From contig NZ_JPUA01000049.1 in assembly GCF_002211105.1 (NCBI RefSeq), forward strand, positions 91,863 through 155,862: 64,000 bases of DNA. Reading direction: 5' to 3'. Position numbers and translations under genes: made by a program. This document shows positions 53,862 to 63,073 of this stretch, piece after piece. The first letter of the stretch is position 1, and every line of letters begins with the position of its first letter. The stretch comes from Halomonas campaniensis. GTDB lineage: Bacteria; Pseudomonadota; Gammaproteobacteria; Pseudomonadales; Halomonadaceae. Below the pieces are notes generated by a model, which saw only the letters and a program-made list of their open reading frames with translations, did not search any database and was not told where the DNA came from.

Positions 53862-55565
53862 ATGCGTTCTCACCGCTATGGCTTGGCGCTAGGGACAGCG
53901 TTATTCGCCACCGTTCCTCCCGCCTTGGCTGATAACTATACCCTGACGCTATTTCACACCAACGATCTACATGGGCGCACCGATCAGTACCCCCATTTAG
54001 TTACCACGCTGAAAGAGGCACAGGAGCGCTTTGGCGAAGGGTTGCTGCTGGATGCGGGTGACATCTTCTCAGGCACGCTCTACTTCACTGAGTTTCAAGG
54101 CCAGGATGCGTTGGAGTTTATGAATCTGATGGGTTACGACGCCTTTGTGCCGGGCAACCATGAGTTCGATTTGGGTGATCCGGAAGAGGGGCATCAAGCG
54201 TTAGCGGCGTTTTTTGCGGGTGCTGAATTTCCTGTTGTAGGCGCTAACCTGGACTTCTCAGTGGGCCCGGAGTTTGCAGATATGCTGGGCGAGTCAATCA
54301 GCGCTGACCCCCAGGCGGGGATGCTTTATGACGGTATTATCGTTGAGCATAACGGCGAACCTATCGGCATCTTTGGGTTAAGCACTCAGGATAGCGAAAC
54401 GATCTCCAGCCCTGGACACGTCACCATTAGCGATTATCGTGAAGCGGCTGAAGCCATGGTGGCGGCGTTTGAAGAGCAGGGCGTTAACAAGGTTATTGCC
54501 CTTACCCACCTGGGCTACGACAGCGACCCCAGCGTGGGTAACGACCTGCTGCTGGCTGAACACGTCGAAGGCATCGATATTATTATTGGTGGTCACAGTC
54601 ATACCCAAGTGTCGCCCCCCAGGCTGTTAAGTGAGGCCCGTACTGGTGAGGAGCTCCCATCACCGACGGTGATTGGCCAGGCAGGCGAGTATGGCCAGCA
54701 CCTGGGCGTTATGCAGGTCACCTTCGACGAGAACGGCGTGGTGGTGGATGCCAGTGGTGAGCTCCTCGCTGCCGATGATCGCGAAGCAGACGCTGATGCC
54801 GCCAAGCGGCTTGAACCCTACACCGCGAAAATTGAAACACTGCGGGATACCTTGATCGGCGCTAAGGCGATCTCCGAGCTGCCCAATCCCCGCCACGGCA
54901 GCGGCGATGAACGGAGCGTGCGTGCCAATGAAACAGCGCTGGGCAATTTAATCGCCGATGCCCAGCTGCATGCCGCGCAGCAGGTAGCCCCCGATACGAT
55001 CATGGCGATTCAGAATAGCGGCGGTATCCGTGAAGCGATTGAAAGGGGGGATGTGTCCGTAGGCGATCTAATCGCCGTACAGCCATTTGGCAATCGCCTG
55101 ACGCTGCTTGACGTCACCGGCGCCGAGCTGTTGGAAACCTTCGAAATCGCCCTGGCCAATGCACCCAGCGAGGATGGCGGTTTTCTGCAGGTATCAGCCG
55201 GTGTTGAGCTGGTATACGACAGCAGCAAGCCAACAGGGGAACGGGTGGTTAGCCTAAGCGTTGCCCAGGAGGGTGCGATGCAGGCGATTGACCCCGAGCG
55301 GACTTACACCATCGCTACCAATAACTTTACCGCTGCTGGCGGCGACGGGCATACGGTACTTGGCGCGGCCTATGAAGATGGTCGTAACACCATCGTTGGC
55401 AATACAGATTGGGAGATGCTGCGCGACTATATGGTGGAACGCAAAGAAGTGTTCTACCAGGTTGAAGGGCGGATGAGTGATATAGCTCACGAGGATGGAG
55501 CTGAAGAGGATGTCGCTGAAGAGAGTGTGGCGCAAGAGGGTGTGGCCCAGGAAGCGTCGCAGTGA
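53862..55565 (+). CDS. Periplasmic 5'-nucleotidase / cyclic phosphodiesterase
   Basis: The 567-aa protein has a signal peptide ending near ALA. The metallophosphatase domain carries FHTNDLHG (D35, H37), DAGD (about 64-67), GNHE (99-101), THLG and GGHSHT, the two-metal site. The C-terminal nucleotidase domain binds the base, with NSGGIR and PFGNRL. The last 24 residues are an acidic tail of VAEE/VAQE-like repeats. It should release phosphate and nucleosides from extracellular nucleotides. It follows the porin gene on the same strand behind a terminator. Confidence 0.93.
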   Translation: MRSHRYGLALGTALFATVPPALADNYTLTLFHTNDLHGRTDQYPHLVTTLKEAQERFGEGLLLDAGDIFSGTLYFTEFQGQDALEFMNLMGYDAFVPGNHEFDLGDPEEGHQALAAFFAGAEFPVVGANLDFSVGPEFADMLGESISADPQAGMLYDGIIVEHNGEPIGIFGLSTQDSETISSPGHVTISDYREAAEAMVAAFEEQGVNKVIALTHLGYDSDPSVGNDLLLAEHVEGIDIIIGGHSHTQVSPPRLLSEARTGEELPSPTVIGQAGEYGQHLGVMQVTFDENGVVVDASGELLAADDREADADAAKRLEPYTAKIETLRDTLIGAKAISELPNPRHGSGDERSVRANETALGNLIADAQLHAAQQVAPDTIMAIQNSGGIREAIERGDVSVGDLIAVQPFGNRLTLLDVTGAELLETFEIALANAPSEDGGFLQVSAGVELVYDSSKPTGERVVSLSVAQEGAMQAIDPERTYTIATNNFTAAGGDGHTVLGAAYEDGRNTIVGNTDWEMLRDYMVERKEVFYQVEGRMSDIAHEDGAEEDVAEESVAQEGVAQEASQ

Positions 55566-55586
55566 GTTCCGGGCCACAAATAGCGC

Positions 55587-55955
55587 TTACTCATCAATGA
55601 TGCTTTCAAAGCCCCCAAAGATGAGCCGCTTGCCATCAAACGGCATCGGGTTAACGTCCATCTGCAAACGCGGATCCTCCATGACTTTGGACATCCCCTC
55701 GTCGCGCACGGCGCGGGATGGCCACTCTATCCAGGAAAAGATGATGCTTTCGTCATCCCTGCGCTTGACCGCCATGGTGAAGGAGGTCACTTCTCCTTCG
55801 GGGACGTCGTCTCCCCAGCACTCCACGATGCGCAGTGCGCCGTGCTCCTTGAAAACAACGGCTGCGGCGCGGGCATGCTCAATAAATTCCGCTTTATTAG
55901 CGGTGGGCACGGCAGCGACGAACCCATCGACATAAGGGTGGGTAAGCTTGCTCAT
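55587..55955 (-). CDS. DUF1428 (YbaA) family protein
   Basis: The 122-aa product opens YVDGFVAAVPTANKAEFIEHAR and has VECWGDDVPEGEVTSFTMAVKRRDDE, the DUF1428 signature, a dimeric alpha-beta barrel. No reaction is known. Its ATG overlaps the stop of the YCII gene upstream (ATGA), and it is the last gene of the ECF42-linked group. Confidence 0.88.
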   Translation of the reverse strand: MSKLTHPYVDGFVAAVPTANKAEFIEHARAAAVVFKEHGALRIVECWGDDVPEGEVTSFTMAVKRRDDESIIFSWIEWPSRAVRDEGMSKVMEDPRLQMDVNPMPFDGKRLIFGGFESIIDE

Positions 55956-56341
55956 GGCTGTTCTCCAGATTCTGTTTGGGGTTCTGCTTTAGGAGGGAGT
56001 TCTCGAACGGGGCGAACTTCAATGCTACCCAGCCGGGCGGGTGGGATACGGCTAGCCAGCTGCAGCGCCTCATTCAAGTCGTGGGCTTCAAGCAGATAGA
56101 AGCCCGCCAGTTGCTCTTTGGTTTCTGCGAAGGGGCCATCGGAGATTAACGTCTCACCATCGCGTACGCGTACGGTGGTGGCGGTCTCCGTCGGTTGTAA
56201 TGGCTGGCCACCCAGGTAGTGGCCGCTGGCGCTCAGGCGCTCAACCCCAGCAATGCATTCCTGGTTGAGGTCGTGCCACGCCTGTTCGCTCATGGCGTTG
56301 ATAATCTGTTCCTGGTAATACACCAGCGCAACGTACTTCAT
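55952..56341 (-). CDS. YCII-related (DGPF domain) protein
   Basis: At 129 aa it is a single DGPF/YCII domain with the motif DGPFAETKEQLAGFYLLEA. Proteins of this kind are the conserved partners of ECF42 sigma factors. It overlaps both neighbours by four bases (ATGA), so the three genes are coupled. The domain resembles YciI, a small chloride-handling or hydrolase-like fold, but no substrate is known. Confidence 0.9.
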   Translation of the reverse strand: MKYVALVYYQEQIINAMSEQAWHDLNQECIAGVERLSASGHYLGGQPLQPTETATTVRVRDGETLISDGPFAETKEQLAGFYLLEAHDLNEALQLASRIPPARLGSIEVRPVRELPPKAEPQTESGEQP

Positions 56342-57183
56342 GGGGAGTCTCCTTCTGTGGCCAAGGGGCAGTTGCCTGACGCAACGTTGACCATCCAGCC
56401 GACGCCAAAACGATCTACCGTCATGCCGAATCCTGGTGACCAGAAGGTCGCTTCGAACGGCATGATGATCCTTCCACCCTCTGCTAGTTGAGCAAAGGTT
56501 CGTGCGGCCTGCTCGGTATCCTGATACTCCAATTGAACCTCTACCCCTTGGGGTGGTGTATAGCAGTCAGCGGCCATATCGGCGCCCATCAAGCGGCGTC
56601 CGCGCAGGTTTAACGAGGCATGAATAATGCGATCATGGAGTGCCGTCGGTGAGTGTTCAGCGGCGGGTGTTTCAGCGTAGGTCAACAGGCACTCCAACTG
56701 CCCGCCGGTCACGTCGGCATAGAACTGCATGGCCTCCCGGCAGGTGCCGGGAAAGGCAACGTGCACGTTCATGGCATCAGGGACACGAGCAAGATTACGG
56801 TGCTGCTCAATTCCAGCGCCGGGCTCGAAATCCTCCAGTGAGAAGTAACGCCGTAGCTCTAGGGTCACGTTGCCATCGGCATCCTGGGTGGGCCACTGCT
56901 GGGCCCACTCAATGGCCGCCTGCAGGGAAGATGCCTCCAACACGCTGTAACCGGCAATACGCTCACTGGCTGGAGAGAGCGGCCCGGGGATGATGGTGGG
57001 CTCACCCTTTTCGAAACGGATCAGGCACCCCTCGCTGGTCGGATGTAAGCCATCGCCGCTCAAAAACACGCCTGCCTCGATCATTCGCTGGTTATAAGCG
57101 GCCATGTCGGCAAGCATTTCCTGAGATGGCATGGCGCCATTTTCAGTGCTGGCGTCGGCGCGGCGTATCAGCATAAATTTCAT
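56338..57183 (-). CDS. Fusion of a YCII/DGPF domain with a PhnB-like VOC domain
   Basis: The 281-aa protein has an N-terminal YCII domain (about 1-115, with MKFMLIRRADASTENG and IIPGPLSPASERIAGYSVLEA, where the DGPF motif is altered to PGPL). A glyoxalase-like VOC domain of PhnB type follows (about 140-275, with VHVAFPGTCREAMQFYADV and FWSPGFGMTVDRFGVGWMVN). It may bind a small reactive compound. It is the first of three coupled genes and lies 95 bases after the ECF sigma factor gene on the same strand. Confidence 0.88.
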   Translation of the reverse strand: MKFMLIRRADASTENGAMPSQEMLADMAAYNQRMIEAGVFLSGDGLHPTSEGCLIRFEKGEPTIIPGPLSPASERIAGYSVLEASSLQAAIEWAQQWPTQDADGNVTLELRRYFSLEDFEPGAGIEQHRNLARVPDAMNVHVAFPGTCREAMQFYADVTGGQLECLLTYAETPAAEHSPTALHDRIIHASLNLRGRRLMGADMAADCYTPPQGVEVQLEYQDTEQAARTFAQLAEGGRIIMPFEATFWSPGFGMTVDRFGVGWMVNVASGNCPLATEGDSP

Positions 57184-57278
57184 TGAGAGCCTCCTGGGTA
57201 GTCAGGCTGGGTAGTCAGGATAGTGACTCTCTCTAGTCGTTTGGCATCGTCTTGAATCGACATAGCCTAAGCATTTTT

Positions 57279-58520
57279 TTATGGGAAATTTTCGAGTTCT
57301 GCCAGTCGCCTGCTCAAAAAGCGTTTTTCGGGCGTCAGGGTGGCCAATTGCAGCGCCTGGTGATAGGCATTGCGCGCGGCCTCATGCTGGCCTTGGCGGC
57401 GCAGTAAATCCGCTTTAGCGGCATAAAACAGATGATAGTTGCTGATTTGCGGGTGATGGGCGATGTCGTCGAGTAACGTCAGGCCGGTGTCGGGGGCACC
57501 GTTCATGGCAATGGCGACTGCACGATTCAGCGTCAGGATGGGGGATGGAAAGCGTCGGCAGAGCGCATCGTAGAGCCTGACGATGCGCCCCCAATCAGTC
57601 AGCTCGGCACGGCTAGCCTGGGCGTGTACGGCGGCAATCGAGGCTTGAAGGGTGTAGTACCCGGCGGGGGTGAGCGCCAGCGCCTGTTCCAGCCATGCAA
57701 TGCCGGTTTGGATATCCTTTTGGCGCCATAGGCGTCTGTCTTGAGCATCCAGGGTTACCAGTTCTCCGTCGTTATCCTGGCGCGCATCCCGTCGGGCATC
57801 GTTAAGCAGCATCAAGGCCATCAGCCCAAATACCTCACCCTGGGGTAGTAACCGTGCCAGCTCATTGCCCAGCCGCATGGCTTCTTGGGTCAGGCTGATA
57901 TCGACCACGCTGGCGCCCGTGCTACGTGAGTAGCCTTCATTGAAGACCAGATAGATCACCTGGAGTACATCCGGCAAGCGTTCGGGCAGTTCCTTTTGGG
58001 TTGGCACGGCATAAGGGATATGCGCATCGCGAATTTTGCGTTTGGCGCGCACGATACGTTGTGCCAGCGTCGTAGGCTTCATCAGTAGCGCACTGGCAAC
58101 CTGCTCGGTGGTCAAACCGCACATCTCGCGAAGCGTCAGGGCAGTCCGTGCTTCCATGCTCAAGCTTGGGTGGCAGCAGGTGAATAGCAGCCGCAAGGCG
58201 TCGTCTTCGATAGTCGTTGGCTCAAGATCCAACGTCTCTTCTGAAGGCAGCTCTGTGGGTAACAGTAAGTGAGCCCTGCGGCGTGCCGTACTGCGCTGGC
58301 GAATTTGGTCTATTCCGCAGTGGTAGCCGGTGCGAATCAGCCATGCGGTGGGGTTGTCAGGTTGGCCGCTAACCGGCCACTGCTGAACAGCTGCCACAAA
58401 GGCATCCTGCATGGCTTCTTCGGCTAGCTCAAAATTCCCCAGCAGGCGGATCAGCGTCGCCTGAACGCGCCGGGAGTGATCACGATACAGGCCATCAACG
58501 TATAAAGATTCAGTACTCAT
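57279..58520 (-). CDS. ECF sigma factor, ECF42 type, with C-terminal DUF6596/TPR-like extension
   Basis: The 413-aa protein starts at ATG 58520. Sigma region 2 (LYRDHSRRVQATLIRLLGNF and AEEAMQDAFVAAVQQWP) and region 4 (LTLREMCGLTTEQVASALL) are followed by a long extension with LPDVLQVIYLVFNEGYSRSTG and helical repeats. ECF42 factors lack a classical anti-sigma factor and use this extension for control, and they transcribe neighbouring DGPF genes. The order here fits that exactly. Confidence 0.92.
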   Translation of the reverse strand: MSTESLYVDGLYRDHSRRVQATLIRLLGNFELAEEAMQDAFVAAVQQWPVSGQPDNPTAWLIRTGYHCGIDQIRQRSTARRRAHLLLPTELPSEETLDLEPTTIEDDALRLLFTCCHPSLSMEARTALTLREMCGLTTEQVASALLMKPTTLAQRIVRAKRKIRDAHIPYAVPTQKELPERLPDVLQVIYLVFNEGYSRSTGASVVDISLTQEAMRLGNELARLLPQGEVFGLMALMLLNDARRDARQDNDGELVTLDAQDRRLWRQKDIQTGIAWLEQALALTPAGYYTLQASIAAVHAQASRAELTDWGRIVRLYDALCRRFPSPILTLNRAVAIAMNGAPDTGLTLLDDIAHHPQISNYHLFYAAKADLLRRQGQHEAARNAYHQALQLATLTPEKRFLSRRLAELENFP

Positions 58521-58651
58521 CAAGGGAGATCCGTACGCGACTCGGAGAAAGGGCTGAAGGCGCAGAAATGCGTCATGCTCGCTATCTCAAACGTAGCGCA
58601 TGGTTTCTCCGTTGACTTGATTTTATTGTCTTGTTTTTTTGGAGCAGGCGC

Positions 58652-59707
58652 TCAATCCCCTGTGCGTTTACCCGTGGTGCTATTGAAAGGATGCAGAGCG
58701 TCGCGGGTCACAAAAAACCGCAGGGTTTCGCCTTCGGCAACCGGCGGCTGCCCCGAAACGCGAATCACCGTGGGCTGGTCGCTATCGGCGAGGGTCACGT
58801 ACAGGTGGCTTTCGGCTCCGGCGGCCTCAAACAGCGCCAGCGTAGAGTCAACAATTAGATGGGGGGCTGCGGGTGTCGCTAGATGCATATCATCCGGTCG
58901 AATGCCGACGGTATCGGTGCCGTCAGGCAGGTTATCCAGTAGACCGTTGGCGCCTTGTTCGTTCAAGTAATCCACAGGCAGCATGTTCATGGCGGGGGAG
59001 CCAATAAACCCAGCCACAAACATGGACGCGGGGCGGGCGTAGATCTCCATCGGGGTGCCCACCTGCTCGATCTGTCCGGCGTTCAGTACCACCAAGCGGT
59101 CGCCCAGTGTCATGGCTTCCAGCTGGTCGTGGGTCACATACAGGCTGGTGGTTTTCAGCCGCCGCTGTAGCTGCTTGATCTCCACCCGCATCTGCACCCG
59201 CAGCTTGGCATCCAGGTTGGAGAGCGGCTCGTCGAACAGAAACGCCGCCGGTTCGCGCACCAGGGCACGGCCCATGGCCACCCGCTGGCGCTGGCCGCCG
59301 GAGAGTTTGCGTGGTTTGCGCTCCAGAAACTCTTCGATCTCGAGCATTTTGGCGGCAATACGTACGCGCTTTTCGATGTCGTCTTTTTTGAAGCCGCGGT
59401 TCTTTAGGCCATAGGCCAGGTTGTTGTACACCGTCATATGCGGGTAGAGCGCGTAGTTCTGGAACACCATGGCGATATCGCGCTCGGCGGGCTCCAGCTT
59501 ATTGACCACCCGGTCGCCAATCTTGAGCGTGCCCTCGGTAATGGTTTCAAGCCCCGCCACCATGCGCAGCAGGGTGGATTTGCCGCAGCCGGAAGGACCG
59601 ACCAGCACCACAAACTCGCCGTCTTCAATCTGTAAGTCGATGCCTTTGACGGCGTGAACATCGCCGCTGTAGGTTTTCTTTAGCCCTTCCAAGGTAATGC
59701 TGGCCAT
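58652..59707 (-). CDS. ugpC: Glycerol-3-phosphate ABC transporter ATP-binding protein
   Basis: At 351 aa it is an MsmX/UgpC-type ATPase: Walker [10 protein letters not shown], signature [10 protein letters not shown], Walker [12 protein letters not shown] and a C-terminal TOBE region ([11 protein letters not shown]). It energises import through UgpA and UgpE. It is the last gene of ugpBAEC. No ugpQ (glycerophosphodiesterase) follows. The ECF42 gene begins 131 bases further on the same strand. Confidence 0.92.
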   Translation of the reverse strand: MASITLEGLKKTYSGDVHAVKGIDLQIEDGEFVVLVGPSGCGKSTLLRMVAGLETITEGTLKIGDRVVNKLEPAERDIAMVFQNYALYPHMTVYNNLAYGLKNRGFKKDDIEKRVRIAAKMLEIEEFLERKPRKLSGGQRQRVAMGRALVREPAAFLFDEPLSNLDAKLRVQMRVEIKQLQRRLKTTSLYVTHDQLEAMTLGDRLVVLNAGQIEQVGTPMEIYARPASMFVAGFIGSPAMNMLPVDYLNEQGANGLLDNLPDGTDTVGIRPDDMHLATPAAPHLIVDSTLALFEAAGAESHLYVTLADSDQPTVIRVSGQPPVAEGETLRFFVTRDALHPFNSTTGKRTGD

Positions 59708-59708
59708 C

Positions 59709-60551
59709 TTATTTCTCCGTCTCGGTCAGGCCTTTCACAAATAGGCGTTGCATAAACAGAATCACTAAAACCGGCGGCAGCGCTGCCATCACCACTGCCG
59801 CCATGACGAGTTGCCACTGGGGGTTCTCTTCCGAAGTCATGCGCTGAATGCCCATCACGATGGTGTAGTAATCAGGGTCGGTAGTAATAATTAACGGCCA
59901 GAGATACTGGTTCCAGCCGTAGATAAACATGATCACAAACAGCGCGGCGATATTGGTTACCGACAGCGGCATCAGTATGTCTTTAAAAAACTTCAGCGGC
60001 CCGGCGCCATCGACCCGGGCGGCTTCGAGCATCTCTTCGGGAATGGTCATGAAAAACTGGCGAAACAGAAAGGTCGCGGTGGCCGAGGCGATCAGCGGAA
60101 TCGACAGCCCGGCAAAGCTATTGAGCATTTTAAGATCCGCAGCCACCTGAAACGTCGGAATGATGCGCACTTCTACCGGCAGCATCAACGTGACGAAAAT
60201 GATCCAGAAAAAGAACATCCGAAAGCGGAAACGGAAGTAGACGATGGCAAAGGCGGAAAGCAGGGAGATAGACAGCTTACCCACGGTGATCGCCATGGCC
60301 ATGATAAAGCTGTTCCAGAGCATTTGGGCGGCGGGCGGTGCGCCGGCATTAGAGACGCCGGACTGCCACATGCGTGTGTAGTTTTCGATCCCATGACCGC
60401 CGGGCAGCAGTGGCAGCGTGCCCTGCAGTAAACCCGACAGAGAGTGGGTAGAGGCGACAATCGCGACATACACCGGAAAAGCCACCAGCGCGACACCAGA
60501 GATCAAAACAATATGGGCTATGAGGTTTGCCCAAGGGCGGTTTTCAACCAT
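59709..60551 (-). CDS. ugpE: Glycerol-3-phosphate ABC transporter permease UgpE
   Basis: The 280-aa protein has six membrane segments and the EAA loop [21 protein letters not shown] that contacts the ATPase. The gap to ugpC is one base. The early stretch [16 protein letters not shown] fits UgpE. Confidence 0.92.
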   Translation of the reverse strand: MVENRPWANLIAHIVLISGVALVAFPVYVAIVASTHSLSGLLQGTLPLLPGGHGIENYTRMWQSGVSNAGAPPAAQMLWNSFIMAMAITVGKLSISLLSAFAIVYFRFRFRMFFFWIIFVTLMLPVEVRIIPTFQVAADLKMLNSFAGLSIPLIASATATFLFRQFFMTIPEEMLEAARVDGAGPLKFFKDILMPLSVTNIAALFVIMFIYGWNQYLWPLIITTDPDYYTIVMGIQRMTSEENPQWQLVMAAVVMAALPPVLVILFMQRLFVKGLTETEK

Positions 60552-60569
60552 TAACGTTCTCCCTAAGGC

Positions 60570-61454
60570 TTAGTAATTGACTCGGCGCTCAATAAAGCGG
60601 AATTGAATCATCGTTAAGGCCACCACAATCACCATCAGAATCACCGACTGAGCCGCAGACGAGCCAAGGTTTAGCCCGACAAAACCGTCGGCATAAACTT
60701 TGTAAACCAGTATGTTAGTGGCCTGGGCCGGGCCTCCTGCGGTGGTGGCGTGGATGATCGCGAAGGTGTCGAACATGGCATACACCACGTTAACCACTAG
60801 CAAGAAGAAAGTGGTCGGCGTGAGCAGCGGGAAAATAATCGTCCAAAAGCGCTTCGTCGGGCTGGCGCCATCGATAGAGGCGGCTTCAATCAGCGATTGC
60901 GGAATGGACTGTAAGCCCGCCAGGAAAAACAAAAAGTTATAGGAGATTTGCTTCCAGGCGGCGGCAAAAATCACCAGCAGCATGGCATCACTGCCGGAGT
61001 TACGGTGGTTCCACCGGTAACCCACCATTTCCAGCATATAGGGCACAATGCCGATGGAGGGGTTGAAGATAAACCACCACAACACGCCCGCAAGCGCGGG
61101 GGCAATGGCGTAGGGCCACACCAGCAGCGTGGTATAGGTACTGCGTGAGCGAATCATTCGATTGACGGTGCTGGCCATTAAAAGTGCCACCGTCATTGAC
61201 AGCAGTGTGGTACCGATGGCGAATACCGCGGTGACCGACAGAGAGTTGAGATAGCTACCGTCGCGGAACAGGCGAGCAAAGTTCTCGAGGCCTACAAACG
61301 TCGTTTTAAGGCCAAAGGCATCTTCGCGCAACAGCGACTGATACAGCGCCTGGCCTGCAGGCCAGATAAAGAAAATCAGTGTCACAATCACCTGGGGCGC
61401 CAGCAGCGCGTAGGGCAAAAAGCGACCAGGGTAGGTCATGCGTTTGGTTTGCAT
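60570..61454 (-). CDS. ugpA: Glycerol-3-phosphate ABC transporter permease UgpA
   Basis: The 294-aa protein has six membrane segments and the EAA loop [20 protein letters not shown]. It pairs with UgpE to form the channel. The start [21 protein letters not shown] is typical, and the gap to ugpE is 18 bases. Confidence 0.92.
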   Translation of the reverse strand: MQTKRMTYPGRFLPYALLAPQVIVTLIFFIWPAGQALYQSLLREDAFGLKTTFVGLENFARLFRDGSYLNSLSVTAVFAIGTTLLSMTVALLMASTVNRMIRSRSTYTTLLVWPYAIAPALAGVLWWFIFNPSIGIVPYMLEMVGYRWNHRNSGSDAMLLVIFAAAWKQISYNFLFFLAGLQSIPQSLIEAASIDGASPTKRFWTIIFPLLTPTTFFLLVVNVVYAMFDTFAIIHATTAGGPAQATNILVYKVYADGFVGLNLGSSAAQSVILMVIVVALTMIQFRFIERRVNY

Positions 61455-61542
61455 GGGCAGCTCTGCAAATGGTTAGTAAATATAAGCATCAATAAACAAA
61501 ATCGCCGCCCACCTTAGGGTGAGCGGCGAAGTAAGTGCTTAT

Positions 61543-62868
61543 TTACTGGTTGGCAGCTTCAAAGTCACGGAGCAGATCATTGCCGCGTTCCACTGCGTCA
61601 TCTGCTGCTTCTTGACCCGATTTATCGCCGGTCATCACCGCTTCCATCTCTTCGGAGATGATGTCGCGAATCTGCACGAAGTTACCAAAGCGTAGGCCTT
61701 TGGAGTTCTCGGTCGGCTCGTTGAGGGTCATCTGCTTCAACGAAATATCCGCACCGGGGTTCTCATCGTAGTAGCCCTGCTCTTTGCTCAGATCCCAAGC
61801 GGCCTGAGTGATGGGCAGGTAGCCGGTTTGCTGGTGCCACTGTGCCTGTACTTCGGGCTGAGAGAGGTACTCAAAGAACGCTGCAACGGCTTCGTACTCT
61901 TCGTCGCTATGGCCCTGCAGTGCCCACAGGGTGGCGCCACCGATAATCGAGTTTTGCGGTGCGCCGTCTACGTCGTCGTAGTAGGGCTGCATGCCAAAGC
62001 CCACTTCAAATTCTGAATTGGCGGCGACATCCGCACGTGAAGCAGAAGAGCCGAAGAAAATCGCGCAGTCCTGGGAGTAGAACATCGGCTCAGAGTCGGG
62101 GCCAGAACCGGGGCCACCCCATTTGAAGACACCCTCTTCCTGCCAGTCGTGGAGGTTGTCCCAGTGGCGAGCGACTAGCTCATTGTTGAAGGTAAACTCG
62201 GTTTCCATACCGCCAAAGCCGTTTTCCAGCGTACCTAGCGGCACGTTATGCCAAGCGGAGAAGTTTTCCAGCATCACCCAGCTAGGCCAAGAGGTGGTAA
62301 AGCCACAGCGGGCCGCACCTGATTCGACGATTTGGCGTGAAAAATCGGCCACTTCTTCCCATGTTTCGGGGGGCTGCTCGGGATCCAGGCCCGCTTCCTC
62401 AAACATGTCGCGGTTGTAATACATGATGGGCGTAGAGGAGTTGAACGGGAACGACAGCATATTGCCGTTGGTATCAGTGTAATAACCCACGACGGCGGGC
62501 AGAAAAGCTTCGTTATCGAAAGCGCGACCATGCGCTTCCATCAACTCGTACACTGGGTAGATGGCGCCTTTGGCGTTCATCATGGTACCGGTGCCGACTT
62601 CAAACACCTGCAGAATATGCGGCTGCTCATTGGCGCGGAAGGCAGCGATTGCGCCTGTCATCGTTTCGGTATAAGTGCCGCGGTAGCTGGGTGTGACGTG
62701 GTAGTCGTCCTGTGAAGCGTTAAACTCTTCGGTCATCTCTTCGAGAATTTCGCCCAGTTGGCCGCCCATGGCGTGCCACCAGCTAATCTCTGTTGCCGCC
62801 TGAGCAGACAGGCTTAGGCTGGCCGTCGCCACCCCTACGGCAAGCGCGTGCAGTGTAAAACGAGACAT
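61543..62868 (-). CDS. ugpB: Glycerol-3-phosphate ABC transporter binding protein
   Basis: From ATG at 62868, with an AAGGAG site, it is 441 aa with a signal peptide ending AQA. It is collinear with E. coli UgpB: ISWWHAMGGQLGEILEEMTE, HILQVFEVGTGTMM, SFPFNSSTPIMYYNRDMF and APQNSIIGGATLWALQG, which form the ligand site. It should bind glycerol-3-phosphate or glycerophosphodiesters. The upstream extension of the ORF has no ribosome-binding site and is not protein-like. Confidence 0.94.
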   Translation of the reverse strand: MSRFTLHALAVGVATASLSLSAQAATEISWWHAMGGQLGEILEEMTEEFNASQDDYHVTPSYRGTYTETMTGAIAAFRANEQPHILQVFEVGTGTMMNAKGAIYPVYELMEAHGRAFDNEAFLPAVVGYYTDTNGNMLSFPFNSSTPIMYYNRDMFEEAGLDPEQPPETWEEVADFSRQIVESGAARCGFTTSWPSWVMLENFSAWHNVPLGTLENGFGGMETEFTFNNELVARHWDNLHDWQEEGVFKWGGPGSGPDSEPMFYSQDCAIFFGSSASRADVAANSEFEVGFGMQPYYDDVDGAPQNSIIGGATLWALQGHSDEEYEAVAAFFEYLSQPEVQAQWHQQTGYLPITQAAWDLSKEQGYYDENPGADISLKQMTLNEPTENSKGLRFGNFVQIRDIISEEMEAVMTGDKSGQEAADDAVERGNDLLRDFEAANQ

Positions 62869-62977
62869 AAAGAAGCTCCTTGTGGGCCTGAGCTTAGTCA
62901 GGCGTGCAATGCGTTTGTTGAGATTTTTGGATGCATTGAACATTAAGAAGTGTAGATGACGTTTTAGTGAATGCACG

Positions 62978-62995
62978 ATGAACCTGCCGTGACAG
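62978..62995 (-). promoter_or_regulatory. Candidate Pho box upstream of ugpB
   Basis: The minus strand reads CTGTCAC-GGCA-GGTTCAT. Against the PhoB pattern CTGTCAY-N4-CTGTCAY this matches 11 of 14 half-site bases. It lies 110 bases upstream of the ugpB start, in the spacer divergent from argE. E. coli ugp is PhoB-controlled, so the position is sensible, but the match is modest. Confidence 0.35.
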
Positions 62996-63073
62996 TCAGC
63001 ATTTCTCCGCCAGCAGGCCCACTGAGTAGGAAAAGGAGGAGGGCGATGATAGGGTGGTATAAAGTAGGGTGAT

